In this document: positions 17,095-26,624 of the stretch, one piece after another
Numbering within the stretch: position 1 is the stretch's first letter
Layout of the letters: every line of letters starts with the position of its first letter
Origin: an uncultured Eubacterium sp.
GTDB taxonomy: Bacteria; Bacillota; Clostridia; Lachnospirales; Lachnospiraceae
Length of the DNA: 50,433 bases
Direction of reading: 5' to 3'
Assembly: GCA_934351445.1 (NCBI GenBank)
Contig: CAKRIZ010000012.1
Coordinates: 1-50,433, forward strand
Position numbers and translations under genes: made by a program
Notes under the pieces: model-generated
Told to the model about the DNA's origin: nothing
The model's input: the letters and a program-made list of their open reading frames with translations, nothing else
Databases searched by the model: none

Positions 17095-18415
17095 TTTCTC
17101 TATCTCCTATGATTGCATCGAGCAAATCTGCTCCGCTTGATTTTACAATATCTATGGGGACTTGTAAAGTTTTTTCCAGTTCTGTCACCTTCATGTCATC
17201 AAGGAAATCCTGCTCCTCGCTGCGGATGACATTGCACGGCAGCAACAATTTTTCACCCAGCGGAACCACAGACAGCTGTTTTGCCAGATCCTGTCCGGTC
17301 AGGAGTCCCGACACCGTGATGCGCTCCCCGAAAAAGTCATTGCGGATCGCATAGACATGTACGGTCACTTTCGGATATTTTTCATGAAGCTGTCCCATCA
17401 AACGCTCGATCTGAGGTGCTGCCAGACGTCCGGTCGCAATCGCTACCTCGCGGGTATACTCCGGATCTGCGGATGTTCCGTTCAGCGCCTCCGTAAACTC
17501 CTCCCAAAGCAGCCGCAGCATGCCGACACCGTTTTCGAGCTGGATATAGCCGTCGTAGTTATCCTCCGGCGGCAGCGGGCGCTCCGCGAGCAGATACCAC
17601 TCGTCACTCGCATGGATAAAATGCGTGCCATGCGCCTCCATACTCTGCTCCTGACAGCTGTGGATCAGGTCGAGCACGGCGCAGGCATCCTCCTTGGTAA
17701 ACGGTTCTAACGGGTACAGTCCTTCCCGGTACTTAGACAGTCCGACCGGAACGACCGACACACTCTCCATATACGGCTGATACTTCATCAGATCCCGGAT
17801 GCTGCGCGCAAGCTCCGCACCATCATTCACACCTTTGCATAATACGATCTGACCGTTCATGCGGATACCCGCCTCGTACAAAATATCGATCTTTTTTAAC
17901 GCGTCCCCGGCGAACCGATTGTGCAGCATCTCACAGCGGAGCTCCGGGTTCGTTGTCTGCACGGATATATTGATCGGATCAAGCCGGTAACGGATAATGC
18001 GGTCGATATCTTTTTGCTTCATATTCGTGAGTGTCACATAATTGCCCTGCAAAAAGGACAGTCTCGAATCATCATCTTTAAAGTACAGTGTATCCCTCAT
18101 ACCGGGCGGCATCTGGTCAATAAAGCAGAAAATGCATTTATTCGAGCAGGAACGGTAATCGTCCATCAATCCATTCTCAAAAGTGATGCCGAGATCCTCA
18201 TCGATATCTTTCTCGATCTCCAGCTCCCACTGCTCACCATCCGGTTTTTCTACGAGCACGACCAGATATTCATCCTCAACCAGATAATGGTAATCGAAGA
18301 TATCCTCCAACGGCTGATCGTTAATCGCTAAGATCACATCCCCGGGCGCAAGCTCCAGCTCCTCGGCAATACTGCCCGGCGCCACCTGTGCGATCTTATG
18401 TGTCTGTTTGTTCAT
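17087..18415 (-). CDS. DUF512-family radical SAM protein with PDZ domain
   Basis: The protein begins with a PDZ-like domain (about residues 5-65, [19 protein letters not shown]). A radical SAM core with the CSNKCIFCF cluster motif (CxxxCxxC) follows, then the DUF512 C-terminal region. The family is widespread in clostridia next to der, as here. Its reaction is not established to my knowledge; the cluster should bind a 4Fe-4S centre and S-adenosylmethionine. At 442 residues it is full length. Confidence 0.92.
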   Translation of the reverse strand: MNKQTHKIAQVAPGSIAEELELAPGDVILAINDQPLEDIFDYHYLVEDEYLVVLVEKPDGEQWELEIEKDIDEDLGITFENGLMDDYRSCSNKCIFCFIDQMPPGMRDTLYFKDDDSRLSFLQGNYVTLTNMKQKDIDRIIRYRLDPINISVQTTNPELRCEMLHNRFAGDALKKIDILYEAGIRMNGQIVLCKGVNDGAELARSIRDLMKYQPYMESVSVVPVGLSKYREGLYPLEPFTKEDACAVLDLIHSCQEQSMEAHGTHFIHASDEWYLLAERPLPPEDNYDGYIQLENGVGMLRLLWEEFTEALNGTSADPEYTREVAIATGRLAAPQIERLMGQLHEKYPKVTVHVYAIRNDFFGERITVSGLLTGQDLAKQLSVVPLGEKLLLPCNVIRSEEQDFLDDMKVTELEKTLQVPIDIVKSSGADLLDAIIGDRENE

Positions 18416-18443
18416 GTTATCTTATATCTCTCCATTCAGCAAA

Positions 18444-18477
18444 AATAACCCCGGTGCCACACGGCACTGAGGTTATT
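18444..18477 (-). terminator. Terminator after the ABC permease gene
   Basis: AATAACC pairs with GGTTATT and an inner GGTGCC pairs with GGCAC around an ACAC loop. On the minus strand TTTTTG follows. It separates the ABC operon from the DUF512-der operon. Confidence 0.8.
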
Positions 18478-18496
18478 CTACCATATTTAATCACGT

Positions 18497-20401
18497 TTAT
18501 TCAACTGATACATTCAGATCTCCGGCATTCTTTACCGCACCGATATCTATCAGTGCCTGAATCAGATGGGTGCATCTGTCATTCAGATATATATTCGTAC
18601 TGTTTGAGACCACACCACCATTGGTATCATAGTAATCCAGCCGGTAACTCATAGAACTGCCTGACGGATAACGGATATCTGCCAGATCCGCTTTGGTCTC
18701 GAACTGGAGATTCAGTTCTGCAGCCACCGACGGCGAGCCATCATCACCTGCAAAAGCTCCTGCTTTCACATCCGCCAGCCATGCCTCATACAGCTTCTGC
18801 AGCTGCCCGGGATCAGAAATATCCGTCTCCGAATCGCCATAATACCAGTTTCCATCCGGATCTACCACCGGCAGGCTGACATACGCATAGGAAGGCTTCC
18901 AATCCAGTTCCTTATAGTTGAGGCCGAGCACACTGCTCAAAAATCCGTCCTCATCCTCGGCAAATGCCTGTAACTGCCCATCCACCTGCTCTGCGTAGCT
19001 CTGATCCTTTGCCATACTGTAATAATTACGCTTTACGGCTTTTCCGTTTTTCATCGTATACTCAATCGACACAGATCCAATATAGGTCTGTTCGATTCCG
19101 TCCGTGGAAGCGGTCTCATTTCCATTCCCATCTGTGTATTTCTTCTGCTCATCCAGATGGTCGACCATAAGCTGGTGAAGCGCTGTCACTTCCCCGATCT
19201 TTTCCGGATCTTCAAAATCGGCCTCATTGCCTCCCCACTGGACACAGACCATCGCTACATTCTCTGCCTGTGGCACATAGCTCTCCACACCGAACACATC
19301 AAAGTGCAGAATCGCTGTAGCGACCAGCATCACTGCCACGCAGGAGACACATTCCACGATCATCCGTTTATGAAAGACGCGGAAACTTTTTTCAATAAAC
19401 ATCTCAGACGCGAAAAATAATGCCACACTAAATAGAATCAAAGCAATCACAAACCGGGCAACCCTTAGGTTCCAGCTGCTATAATCGCTGATGATATAAG
19501 TCACAAACAATGCACAGCCGATACCGCCAACTAAGACTACACCCCAGCGGAATACCGGAGCCGTCCATTTCATCGACAGGAAATCACCGGCGCACTCGAT
19601 CCGTCTGTGCTCATAGATCCACCATGCGAGTACCGCAAATACCACGCCGACCAGCATATATGCCAGCAATACCCCAAATCCCTTGGACCACACTTCTCCG
19701 GTCAGGCTGTTTCTGTCAAAGCCAACCTTGCGGATCAGGTAGAACAACGGAAATAGCGGATGCGCATTTGTCCCGATCAGATTGTCGGACATGCCATAGA
19801 AAAATAATGTACCCATACCATCGATCAGAAACACAGTCACAATGTATAAAAAATTCCAGATCAGATAAAACAGACCCGCTGCCAGTAATTGTCCGGTAAA
19901 CATCACCATCAGCACTGCAAAGCTGTAGAAGAACAACGTCTCACCGGCAGTGACCCCAAACCAGCCCCAGACAATCCATGTCGTATCCGCCGCCCTGCCA
20001 AGAATCACCAGATTGGTAAGCAGTGCTCCCAAAAACTGCGGTATAATGAGTAACAGCAATCCGGATACGTAATTCGTGACATATAACTGCGTCCGCGTCA
20101 CCGGCAGCGTATGGATCATATTTGCACTGCGGCTCTGGTACAGATAACCAAATACCGCGATCGCCATGACGATCGCTGCGAGAAAGATACTGACCGGTTC
20201 TGTCATATCGACAAAATGACTGTATACCAGCGACTCAGCGGTCATGTCGCTGCTATAATAGATCAACCGATTGAACGACGTATAGATCACTAACGGATGC
20301 GCGATAATCAGATAGACCAGATATAACAAAGCAAACGGCCAGAAGCGTGTCAGGTTCTTTTTACATACCGTCGGATTAAAAAAGGAAATCTTTGACTGCA
20401 T
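18497..20401 (-). CDS. ABC-type transporter permease (large membrane subunit)
   Basis: The 634-residue protein has an N-terminal block of about six membrane helices (residues 15-250), more helices near 260-345, and a long C-terminal extracytoplasmic domain (about 370-634) of unknown role. It is cotranscribed with an ABC ATPase and a YtrA-type GntR regulator, as in ytr-like operons that respond to cell-envelope stress. The start at 20401 (MQSKISFF) is set by GGGAGGTG seven bases upstream, which makes the gene overlap the ATPase by 26 bases. The substrate is unknown. Confidence 0.85.
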   Translation of the reverse strand: MQSKISFFNPTVCKKNLTRFWPFALLYLVYLIIAHPLVIYTSFNRLIYYSSDMTAESLVYSHFVDMTEPVSIFLAAIVMAIAVFGYLYQSRSANMIHTLPVTRTQLYVTNYVSGLLLLIIPQFLGALLTNLVILGRAADTTWIVWGWFGVTAGETLFFYSFAVLMVMFTGQLLAAGLFYLIWNFLYIVTVFLIDGMGTLFFYGMSDNLIGTNAHPLFPLFYLIRKVGFDRNSLTGEVWSKGFGVLLAYMLVGVVFAVLAWWIYEHRRIECAGDFLSMKWTAPVFRWGVVLVGGIGCALFVTYIISDYSSWNLRVARFVIALILFSVALFFASEMFIEKSFRVFHKRMIVECVSCVAVMLVATAILHFDVFGVESYVPQAENVAMVCVQWGGNEADFEDPEKIGEVTALHQLMVDHLDEQKKYTDGNGNETASTDGIEQTYIGSVSIEYTMKNGKAVKRNYYSMAKDQSYAEQVDGQLQAFAEDEDGFLSSVLGLNYKELDWKPSYAYVSLPVVDPDGNWYYGDSETDISDPGQLQKLYEAWLADVKAGAFAGDDGSPSVAAELNLQFETKADLADIRYPSGSSMSYRLDYYDTNGGVVSNSTNIYLNDRCTHLIQALIDIGAVKNAGDLNVSVE

Positions 20402-21275
20402 AATCCACACCTCCCAGCTCATAAATAAAGATTTCTTCCAAAGTCAGCGGCAGCACATCCAGCAAGATCGGATTCATCGCTGCCAGCACTCTCTGCGCCT
20501 CCTGCGGCTCACTCTTGACGATCAGCGTATGGACACGCCCTGCAATCGTCTGATGCAGCACCTTGATATGCTCAGGCAGTGCAGACATCTCCCCGTCAAA
20601 TGCGACCTGTACCTTCGTCACGCTGCCCTGCAGATCTGACAATGAGCGCTCGATCAATATCTTGCCATCATTCATAATGCCGACATGGTCGCACACATCC
20701 TCGAGCTCACGCAGGTTATGTGAGGATACGAGTACGGTCGTTCCGTGTTCAGCCACATCGCCCATGATGATACTCCAGATCTGGCGGCGCATCACGGGAT
20801 CGAGTCCGTCTACCGGCTCATCCAGGATCAGCAGCTCCGGTCTGCAGCAGATTGCCAGCCAGAATGCTACCTGCTTTTGCATACCCTTTGACAGACTGCG
20901 GATATTGCGCCTGACATCCACGGCCGGGAAACAATCTGCCAGCGCATGAAACAGATCCATGTCAAACTTCTTATAAATACCCTTGTAAAACTTCATCATA
21001 TCAAGCGTATTCGCCTGCATAAAATAAAAGATATCGTCCGGGATATAAGAGAATTTCTCCTTCACCTTCGGATTCTCATAGACTGGCTCTCCATCAATCC
21101 TGATCTCGCCCAGATCCTGATGGTAAGCACCCGTAATATGGCGGATAATCGTCGACTTTCCGGCTCCGTTCGGTCCGACCAGTCCGTAGATCGCGCCCTT
21201 TGGCACATGCATATTCAGATGGTTCAGCGCGCGGAATCCATCAAAATCTTTTACAACATCTGTGATTTGGATCAT
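20376..21275 (-). CDS. ABC transporter ATP-binding protein
   Basis: The nucleotide-binding domain has Walker A GPNGAGKSTII (about 34-44), the signature LSKGMQKQ (about 133-140) and Walker B LLILDEPVDGLD (about 152-163). The H-loop (SSHNLRE) follows. A C-terminal extension of about 80 residues is typical of ABC-2 type exporters. It overlaps the GntR gene by ATGA and the permease gene by 26 bases, so the three are tightly coupled. Confidence 0.95.
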   Translation of the reverse strand: MIQITDVVKDFDGFRALNHLNMHVPKGAIYGLVGPNGAGKSTIIRHITGAYHQDLGEIRIDGEPVYENPKVKEKFSYIPDDIFYFMQANTLDMMKFYKGIYKKFDMDLFHALADCFPAVDVRRNIRSLSKGMQKQVAFWLAICCRPELLILDEPVDGLDPVMRRQIWSIIMGDVAEHGTTVLVSSHNLRELEDVCDHVGIMNDGKILIERSLSDLQGSVTKVQVAFDGEMSALPEHIKVLHQTIAGRVHTLIVKSEPQEAQRVLAAMNPILLDVLPLTLEEIFIYELGGVDYAVKDFLF

Positions 21276-21646
21276 CGCTCTTCCCCTCCTCCTGCTAATT
21301 CTTCAATCCGTCTGATCAGAGTATCCTTATCCTCTGACAGATACAACAGCTCTCTTACGATTTCATCAAACTCCCTTAACAACTTTTCGTTCCTCCTTCC
21401 GGTCACATCTGCCTGCTCCGCTGCAAAGCTGCCTTTGCCGGATACCGTATAGATGTAACCCTCGCTCTCCAGTTCGCGATAGGCACGCTGGATCGTGTTC
21501 GGGTTGATCGCCAGTTCGCTCGCCAGTTCACGCACACTGGGAAGCTTCTCATCCTTCGCGATCGCTCCTGTGATGACCAGCCGCCGCAGACCTTCCTTTA
21601 TCTGCTCATAGATCGGCTTGGCATCACGGTAGTTCAGTTGGATCAT
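21272..21646 (-). CDS. GntR-family regulator, YtrA type
   Basis: The 124-residue protein has an N-terminal winged helix-turn-helix (PIYEQIKEGLRRLV, then ELASELAINPNTIQRAYRELE) and a short C-terminal helical tail, as in the YtrA subfamily that controls adjacent ABC operons. The start at 21646 is fixed by AAGGAGGAG six bases upstream; the longer frame to 21742 has no support. It is probably an autorepressor of its own ABC operon. Confidence 0.93.
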   Translation of the reverse strand: MIQLNYRDAKPIYEQIKEGLRRLVITGAIAKDEKLPSVRELASELAINPNTIQRAYRELESEGYIYTVSGKGSFAAEQADVTGRRNEKLLREFDEIVRELLYLSEDKDTLIRRIEELAGGGEER

Positions 21647-21768
21647 GCACGCTCCTCCTTTCCATCCTTGTCTTGTTCCTTCACAGCCGCTCAAAACTGT
21701 CCGGAACAGCTTTTGCTCTTCTTCCTTCTTACGCCTGCACAACCAATAGCCGTATTGTGTGTACTAGC

Positions 21769-21789
21769 TGTATTAGTTGTGATAATACA
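21769..21789. promoter_or_regulatory. Inverted repeat, candidate GntR operator
   Basis: TGTATTA (21769-21775) and TAATACA (21783-21789) form a perfect 7-bp inverted repeat with a 7-bp spacer. It begins at the downstream edge of the -10 box of the GntR/ABC promoter, a good position for repression. Confidence 0.5.
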
Positions 21790-21818
21790 CTTATATCACG
21801 TGATGCAGTGATTGTCAA
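21790..21818 (-). promoter_or_regulatory. Promoter of the GntR/ABC operon
   Basis: A consensus TTGACA (21818-21813) is followed after exactly 17 bases by TATAAG (21795-21790). Confidence 0.75.
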
Positions 21819-21863
21819 CTGTTTTTTCAGAAAATGAAAAGAAAATGCAAATAGCGCAAAAAA

Positions 21864-21885
21864 CAGCAGGTCCAAAGACCTGCTG
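21864..21885 (-). terminator. Terminator after aspartate kinase
   Basis: CAGCAGGTC and GACCTGCTG form a perfect 9-bp stem with a 4-nt loop, followed by TTTTTT on the minus strand. The 137 bases between this hairpin and the gene's stop (21886-22022) show only very short frames, one (MMEAGVYH) after a good AGGAGG. Confidence 0.9.
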
Positions 21886-22022
21886 TCTATAAAATGCCAT
21901 CATGTAATTACATCCGGAAGAAAGACATCTCATCTCTAATGGTATACTCCGGCTTCCATCATGCAGTCCTCCTATTCACCACAAAACATGATCTGTCACT
22001 ATGACATAACGCCTGATTCTGA

Positions 22023-23342
22023 TTACAGTTGTGTCTCTACGAAAATATCATAAATCGAACGGATCGCCCGCTCAAAGTCATCATTATGGACACCGATAAT
22101 GATATTCAGCTCACTGGAGCCCTGATCGATCATCTTCACATTGACCTGTGCATGTGCAAGCGCCGAAAAGATCCTGCCTGCTGTACCGCGTGTAGATTTC
22201 ATACCACGTCCTACGACAGCGACCAGAGCCAGTCCTCCCTCGATCTCAATCGTATCCGGCTGTGCATATTTATGGATCGCAGATAATACCTGCTGCTCCT
22301 TGCCCTCAAAATCCTGTCTCTGCACAAATACAGTCATCGTATCGATACCGGAGGGCATATGCTCAATTGAAATATCATTATCCTCAAATGCCTGTAATAC
22401 TTTCCGGCAGAATCCCACCTCAGAATTCATCATATCCTTATCGACATTGACTGCCACAAAATCACGTAAGCCTGCGATACCGGTGATCGTGTATTCCGGC
22501 TGATGGCAGGTGCTCTCAACAATCATCGTACCGGGATCATCCGGCGCATTTGTATTTTTAATATTGATCGGGATACCCTCTTTGCGCACAGGGAAGATCG
22601 CATCCTCATGCAGTACTCCCGCTCCCATATAAGACAGCTCGCGCAGCTCCTTATAAGTAATCGTATGAATCACTGCAGGATTGTCAATGATCCGGGGATC
22701 AGATACTAAAAATCCGGATACATCCGTCCAGTTCTCATAGATCGTTGCATGCACCGCACGCGCCACGATGGATCCTGTAATATCAGATCCACCACGTGAA
22801 AACGTGTGGACGGTTCCATCTTCCTTTGCACCGTAAAATCCGGGAATGACTGCATTCTCACTATGCTCTAAACGCACAGACAGAATCTCATTCGTCTCAT
22901 CTGCGAGGAAATTGCCATTCTGGTCAAAACGGATCACTTCTGCCGCATCGATAAATTCGTAACCAAGATATGCAGCCATGATCATACCATTCAGATACTC
23001 TCCACGGCTCGCTGCATAATCTGTTCCAGCCTTTTCCTTGAAATTCTTTGCAATCGTCTGGAACTCCCCATCCAGGGACAATGTCAGATCCAGTCCCTTG
23101 ATAATCGAATCATAACGATCCCTGATCTTTCCGAGTTTTCCGGAAAACTCTTTTCCCTCCTCTGCGATGCCATAGCACTCGTAGAGCATATCTGTGACCT
23201 TGGTGTCCTTTGCATTCCGCTTGCCCGGTGCGCTGGGTACTACAAATCTGCGTGTTTCGTCTGCGCGGATGATTGCACCTACCTTCTTGAACTGCTCCGC
23301 ACTGGCGAGGGAGCTGCCGCCAAATTTCACAACCTTAACCAT
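22023..23342 (-). CDS. lysC: Aspartate kinase
   Basis: The enzyme phosphorylates L-aspartate, the first step to lysine, threonine and methionine. It starts with the kinase motif KFGGSSLA (about 5-12) and contains SRGGSDITGSI and the C-terminal ACT domains (about 300-439). At 439 residues it is a single monofunctional chain like the clostridial and B. subtilis YclM enzymes, so feedback by lysine or threonine is likely but not visible. GAAGGAG precedes the start. A small mobile element sits 58 bases upstream. I found no lysine riboswitch features in the short upstream region. Confidence 0.95.
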   Translation of the reverse strand: MVKVVKFGGSSLASAEQFKKVGAIIRADETRRFVVPSAPGKRNAKDTKVTDMLYECYGIAEEGKEFSGKLGKIRDRYDSIIKGLDLTLSLDGEFQTIAKNFKEKAGTDYAASRGEYLNGMIMAAYLGYEFIDAAEVIRFDQNGNFLADETNEILSVRLEHSENAVIPGFYGAKEDGTVHTFSRGGSDITGSIVARAVHATIYENWTDVSGFLVSDPRIIDNPAVIHTITYKELRELSYMGAGVLHEDAIFPVRKEGIPINIKNTNAPDDPGTMIVESTCHQPEYTITGIAGLRDFVAVNVDKDMMNSEVGFCRKVLQAFEDNDISIEHMPSGIDTMTVFVQRQDFEGKEQQVLSAIHKYAQPDTIEIEGGLALVAVVGRGMKSTRGTAGRIFSALAHAQVNVKMIDQGSSELNIIIGVHNDDFERAIRSIYDIFVETQL

Positions 23343-23399
23343 TTTCTTTTTTCTCCTTCATATATATCTAAAAATGTTCTTTTCACAAGTCCCTAATAT

Positions 23400-23533
23400 G
23401 TTACTGTTCACTCGTACCTCGTTCCAGTAACGGATTTTGCCGATGCTTCGCATTCCAAATCGGCAAAATCTGCTACCACCACTGTATCATACGGCATTTT
23501 CAGTTCAGAAAATGCCTACCTGTGAACAGTAAC
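23400..23533. mobile_element. Intact MITE-like element with 12-bp inverted ends and 8-bp target duplication
   Basis: The 134-bp element begins GTTACTGTTCAC and ends with the exact reverse complement GTGAACAGTAAC. It is flanked by the direct repeat CCTAATAT (23392-23399 and 23534-23541), consistent with target duplication. It has no coding capacity and folds into three hairpins: GTTACTG/CAGTAAC at the left, ATTTTGCCGAT/ATCGGCAAAAT in the middle and GGCATTTTC/GAAAATGCC at the right. Partial copies lie at 118-179 and 34655-34697 and a related intact element at 50062-50193. An 8-bp duplication and GTAA-like ends recall the IS66 family, a suggestion only. Confidence 0.85.
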
Positions 23534-23592
23534 CCTAATATACTACATTTATCAATAAAAATCTATCCTTTTATCGCAGTTATGGGCAATTT

Positions 23593-24126
23593 TTACAGAA
23601 TATCTTTATCGGGCAGCAAAACAACCTGACCCGCTGCAAGCGACTCGGGCACATTGATAATCCGCTGGTTCTCCGAGCCTCTGAACTTCAGTGATATGTT
23701 CTTTTTTTCTGCCACAAATTCGCCATCGACCAGTACATCTATGAGCGAGAGAATCTCATCTGTGATAGCAGTGCGTGCCGGGCTCTCCTTCCATAGCTGT
23801 TCATCCAGCAGATACCCTGAATAGACCCAGATACTCTTGCCCGGATACCGCTCACGGATCGCCCGATACAGCGGCAGCAGTTCTTGTTGGTTCTCCGGCT
23901 CAAACGGCTCACCACCAAGTACCGTGATTCCTTTGATATAACCGGGTTCCAGCGCCTTCATGATCTCAGATGCCACCACATCCGTATACTCCTCCCCATA
24001 AGTAAAGCTCCATGTCTCCGGGTTAAAGCATTCCCTGCAGTGATGTCTGCAGCCAGATACAAACAGCGACACCCGCACACCAGGTCCGTTTGCAATATCC
24101 GTCTTTTTCAATGCACCATAATACAT
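23593..24126 (-). CDS. nrdG: Anaerobic ribonucleoside-triphosphate reductase activating protein
   Basis: This radical SAM enzyme generates the glycyl radical on NrdD for anaerobic dNTP synthesis. The cluster motif CRHHCRECF (CxxxCxxC, about residues 26-34) and the GGEPFEPEN motif are visible, and ANGPGVR.SLF is typical of NrdG. Length (177) is normal. The nrdD gene is not adjacent in this window; the upstream neighbour is divergent aroF. Confidence 0.93.
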   Translation of the reverse strand: MYYGALKKTDIANGPGVRVSLFVSGCRHHCRECFNPETWSFTYGEEYTDVVASEIMKALEPGYIKGITVLGGEPFEPENQQELLPLYRAIRERYPGKSIWVYSGYLLDEQLWKESPARTAITDEILSLIDVLVDGEFVAEKKNISLKFRGSENQRIINVPESLAAGQVVLLPDKDIL

Positions 24127-24264
24127 TCCTATTCCTCCATCTCTGCTGTTTACTCATTTACAACAGCATTGAAACCACATTCCCACGGACATTTACAGCA
24201 AATGCCATGTCCTGCCCAAAATCGTACCATAAGTATAACGTTTTCGCTGTCCCCATGCAAGCAA

Positions 24265-24293
24265 TTGACAGATATTTTGTTTTCCGCTATTAT
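24265..24293 (+). promoter_or_regulatory. Promoter of aroF
   Basis: TTGACA (24265-24270) and TATTAT (24288-24293) are separated by 17 bases, about 40 bases before the coding start. Confidence 0.75.
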
Positions 24294-24333
24294 CTATGGT
24301 GAAAAATCGCAATAGAATAAGGAGATGTTACAA

Positions 24334-25362
24334 ATGAGTTTTACTTACTTACGCCAGATTCCCTCGCCCGGCGAGATCAAGACACAGTATCCGTTGTCTG
24401 AGCGACTGGCTGCTATAAAACAGGATCGCGACCGTCAGATCAGCGACATACTTACAGGAAAGGACGATCGGTTTTTAGTGATCATCGGCCCCTGTTCTGC
24501 TGACAGCGAAGATCCCGTATGTGAATACGTCAACCGGTTGGCAAAGGTTCAGGAAAAAGTCAAAGACCGCCTGCTGCTCGTTCCCCGTATCTACACAAAT
24601 AAGCCCCGTACAACCGGAGAGGGCTACAAAGGAATCGCTTCCCAGCCGGATCCCGAGAAGGCTCCTGACATGATCGCAGGTCTGATATCCGTGAGAAAGA
24701 TGCATCTTCGCGCGATCAGCGAAAGTGAACTGACCCCCGCCGATGAAATGTTATACCCCGAAAACTGGGAGTATGTATCCGATCTGCTCTCTTATGTAGC
24801 GATCGGTGCCCGTTCCGTAGAGGATCAGCAGCACCGTCTGACCGTCAGCGGCTTTGATGTGGCTTCCGGCATGAAGAATCCTACGAGTGGTGATTTTTCT
24901 GTTATGCTCAATTCCGTATATGCAGCGCAGCACCCGCATCATTTTACTTTCCGTGGTTATGAAGTAGAAACGACCGGAAACCCGCTCACACACGTTGTAC
25001 TGCGCGGTGCCGTGAGCAAACACGGAAATACAGTCCAGAACTACCATTATGAAGACCTGATGCGTCTGTCAGCGATGTACGGTGAACGCGATCTGCTCAA
25101 CCCTGCAGCGATCATCGATGCCAACCACTCCAACTCCGGCAAAAAGTACGAGGAACAGGTGCGTATCGTAAAAGAAGTCGTACACAACCGTCAGATCTCT
25201 GACACCATCAAGACACTTGTCAAAGGTGTCATGATCGAGAGCTACTTAGAGCCCGGATGCCAGAAGATCAGTGATCATGTCTACGGCAAGTCCATCACAG
25301 ACCCGTGTCTCGGATGGGATGATTCCGAAAAGCTGATCTACGATATTGCAGAGTCCTGCTAA
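24334..25362 (+). CDS. aroF: 3-Deoxy-7-phosphoheptulonate (DAHP) synthase, class I
   Basis: The enzyme condenses phosphoenolpyruvate and erythrose 4-phosphate in the first step of the shikimate pathway. Conserved segments include IIGPCSADSEDPVCEY, PRIYTNKPRTTGEGYKG, GARSVEDQQHR and the metal-binding region IDANHSNSGKK, all of the AroF/G/H type. The start at 24334 (MSFTYLRQ) lies nine bases after AAGGAG; the ATG at 24325 overlaps that site. This gives 342 residues. It is one of only two confident rightward genes and stands alone between its promoter and terminator. Confidence 0.95.
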   Translation: MSFTYLRQIPSPGEIKTQYPLSERLAAIKQDRDRQISDILTGKDDRFLVIIGPCSADSEDPVCEYVNRLAKVQEKVKDRLLLVPRIYTNKPRTTGEGYKGIASQPDPEKAPDMIAGLISVRKMHLRAISESELTPADEMLYPENWEYVSDLLSYVAIGARSVEDQQHRLTVSGFDVASGMKNPTSGDFSVMLNSVYAAQHPHHFTFRGYEVETTGNPLTHVVLRGAVSKHGNTVQNYHYEDLMRLSAMYGERDLLNPAAIIDANHSNSGKKYEEQVRIVKEVVHNRQISDTIKTLVKGVMIESYLEPGCQKISDHVYGKSITDPCLGWDDSEKLIYDIAESC

Positions 25363-25408
25363 CCATCTGTAACATTTTACAGAAAACAGTTAAAAACAAA
25401 AGAAAAAG

Positions 25409-25437
25409 CCAGAAGGTACACACATGGTATCTTCTGG
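25409..25437 (+). terminator. Terminator after aroF
   Basis: CCAGAAGGTAC pairs with GTATCTTCTGG (one G-U pair) and is followed by TTTTTTC on the plus strand. Confidence 0.88.
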
Positions 25438-25533
25438 TTTTTTCTTTCGTTTTTATGAACCCTGCGTTTTATGAGTCCTGCATCGATGTATTTTTCACTG
25501 TTACCGTTCTCAGCACGCATTCCTCTCCACAAA

Positions 25534-26418
25534 TCACACCCGCGGATGTGTCTGCTTGTACACTTCCCGGATCGTGCGGTCGGACAACTGCATATAGATC
25601 TGCGTCGATGAGATGTCCGAATGTCCCATCAGCTCCTGTACGGATTTCAGATCCGCACCATTATTCAACAAATGCGCTGCAAACGAATGTCTGATCGTAT
25701 GCGGCGTGATCTCTTCTGTGAGCCCCGCCTGCCTGCCATAATGCTTTAATAATTTCCAGAATCCCTGTCTGCTCATCGGCTCACCGCTGCAATTGGTAAA
25801 CAATAACTGACACGCTTCATTATCCACCAGTCTGGGGCGGCCGCGCTTCAAATATGCATCCAGCGCTTCCCTCGCATTTGAACCAAATGGAATCGTCCGC
25901 TCCTTGCGTTCATCTCTGCAGGTCACATATTCTAACTGAAGATTCACGTCACCCAGCTGCAATGCGAGCAATTCAGATACACGGATACCCGTCGCATACA
26001 ACAGCTCCATCATTGCCTTATCCCGCAGCTCTTTCGGTGTACCGGAAGAAGGCTGGTCAAGCAGCTTTACGATCTGCGCCTGCGAGAGGATCTCCGGCGG
26101 TTTCTTCTCAATCCGCGGCGGTTTGAGCCCTTGCGCCGGGTTGTCCACACGCACTCCCTGCCCACACTGCCATGTGAAAAAAGCCTTCATGCTGGCAATC
26201 ATACGCGAGACCGTTGCCGCCTTACGTCCCTGCACTTCTAATTCATGCAGATATGCCTGCAATACACCCGTATCCACCTGTCCAAAATCATCCATCCCCA
26301 CGCTGTGCATATACACTGTCAGTTTGCATAGATCCTGCGTATATGCTGCCGCCGTATTATCGGATATCTGTTTCTGCTCCTGCATATAACCGATAAATGC
26401 ATCGATTTCGTTCTTCAT
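25534..26418 (-). CDS. xerD: Tyrosine recombinase XerD/XerC family
   Basis: Xer recombinases resolve chromosome dimers at dif. The N-terminal SAM-like domain covers about residues 1-85. The catalytic set is complete: R in TGIRVSE, K in the beta-hairpin region (CRDERKERTIPF), H and R in HTIRHSFA, H in LMGHSD and the nucleophile Y in TQIYMQL. At 294 residues it is a housekeeping-sized protein. The nudF-spoIIM-xerD order matches the B. subtilis region, supporting XerD. Three promoter-like repeats lie upstream. Confidence 0.92.
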   Translation of the reverse strand: MKNEIDAFIGYMQEQKQISDNTAAAYTQDLCKLTVYMHSVGMDDFGQVDTGVLQAYLHELEVQGRKAATVSRMIASMKAFFTWQCGQGVRVDNPAQGLKPPRIEKKPPEILSQAQIVKLLDQPSSGTPKELRDKAMMELLYATGIRVSELLALQLGDVNLQLEYVTCRDERKERTIPFGSNAREALDAYLKRGRPRLVDNEACQLLFTNCSGEPMSRQGFWKLLKHYGRQAGLTEEITPHTIRHSFAAHLLNNGADLKSVQELMGHSDISSTQIYMQLSDRTIREVYKQTHPRV

Positions 26419-26440
26419 GTAACAATCTGCCCCCAGAATA

Positions 26441-26624
26441 TTGACTCGTTTGCACTCATTATATCATGTGCAAAACCAGCACATGACCGACATTCGTCAC
26501 TCGTCAATCATGCAAGCATGTTGACTCGTTTGCACTCATTATATCGTGATTTCATCACTCTATAATTTCGCCGTTCGCCAAATGCAAATAAATTTGCATT
26601 TTTCTCACTTTCGCTCATTATATC
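26441..26624. repeat. Three spaced repeats in the xerD upstream region
   Basis: A perfect 25-bp sequence ending CGTTTGCACTCATTATATC occurs at 26441-26465 and 26521-26545, an 80-bp period. A third partial copy (CTCATTATATC) is at 26614-26624. On the minus strand each contains GATATAATGAG with a consensus -10 box. A 9-bp hairpin (AAATGCAAA/TTTGCATTT, 26580-26601) lies between copies two and three. Confidence 0.88.

Noticed and set aside
21886..22022. Small peptide gene (MMEAGVYH) between aspartate kinase and its terminator
   Set aside because: The AGGAGG is good, but the frame is only eight codons and no conserved context is visible.
26441..26624. CRISPR-like array
   Set aside because: There are only two perfect repeats and one partial, no further units, and no cas genes nearby.
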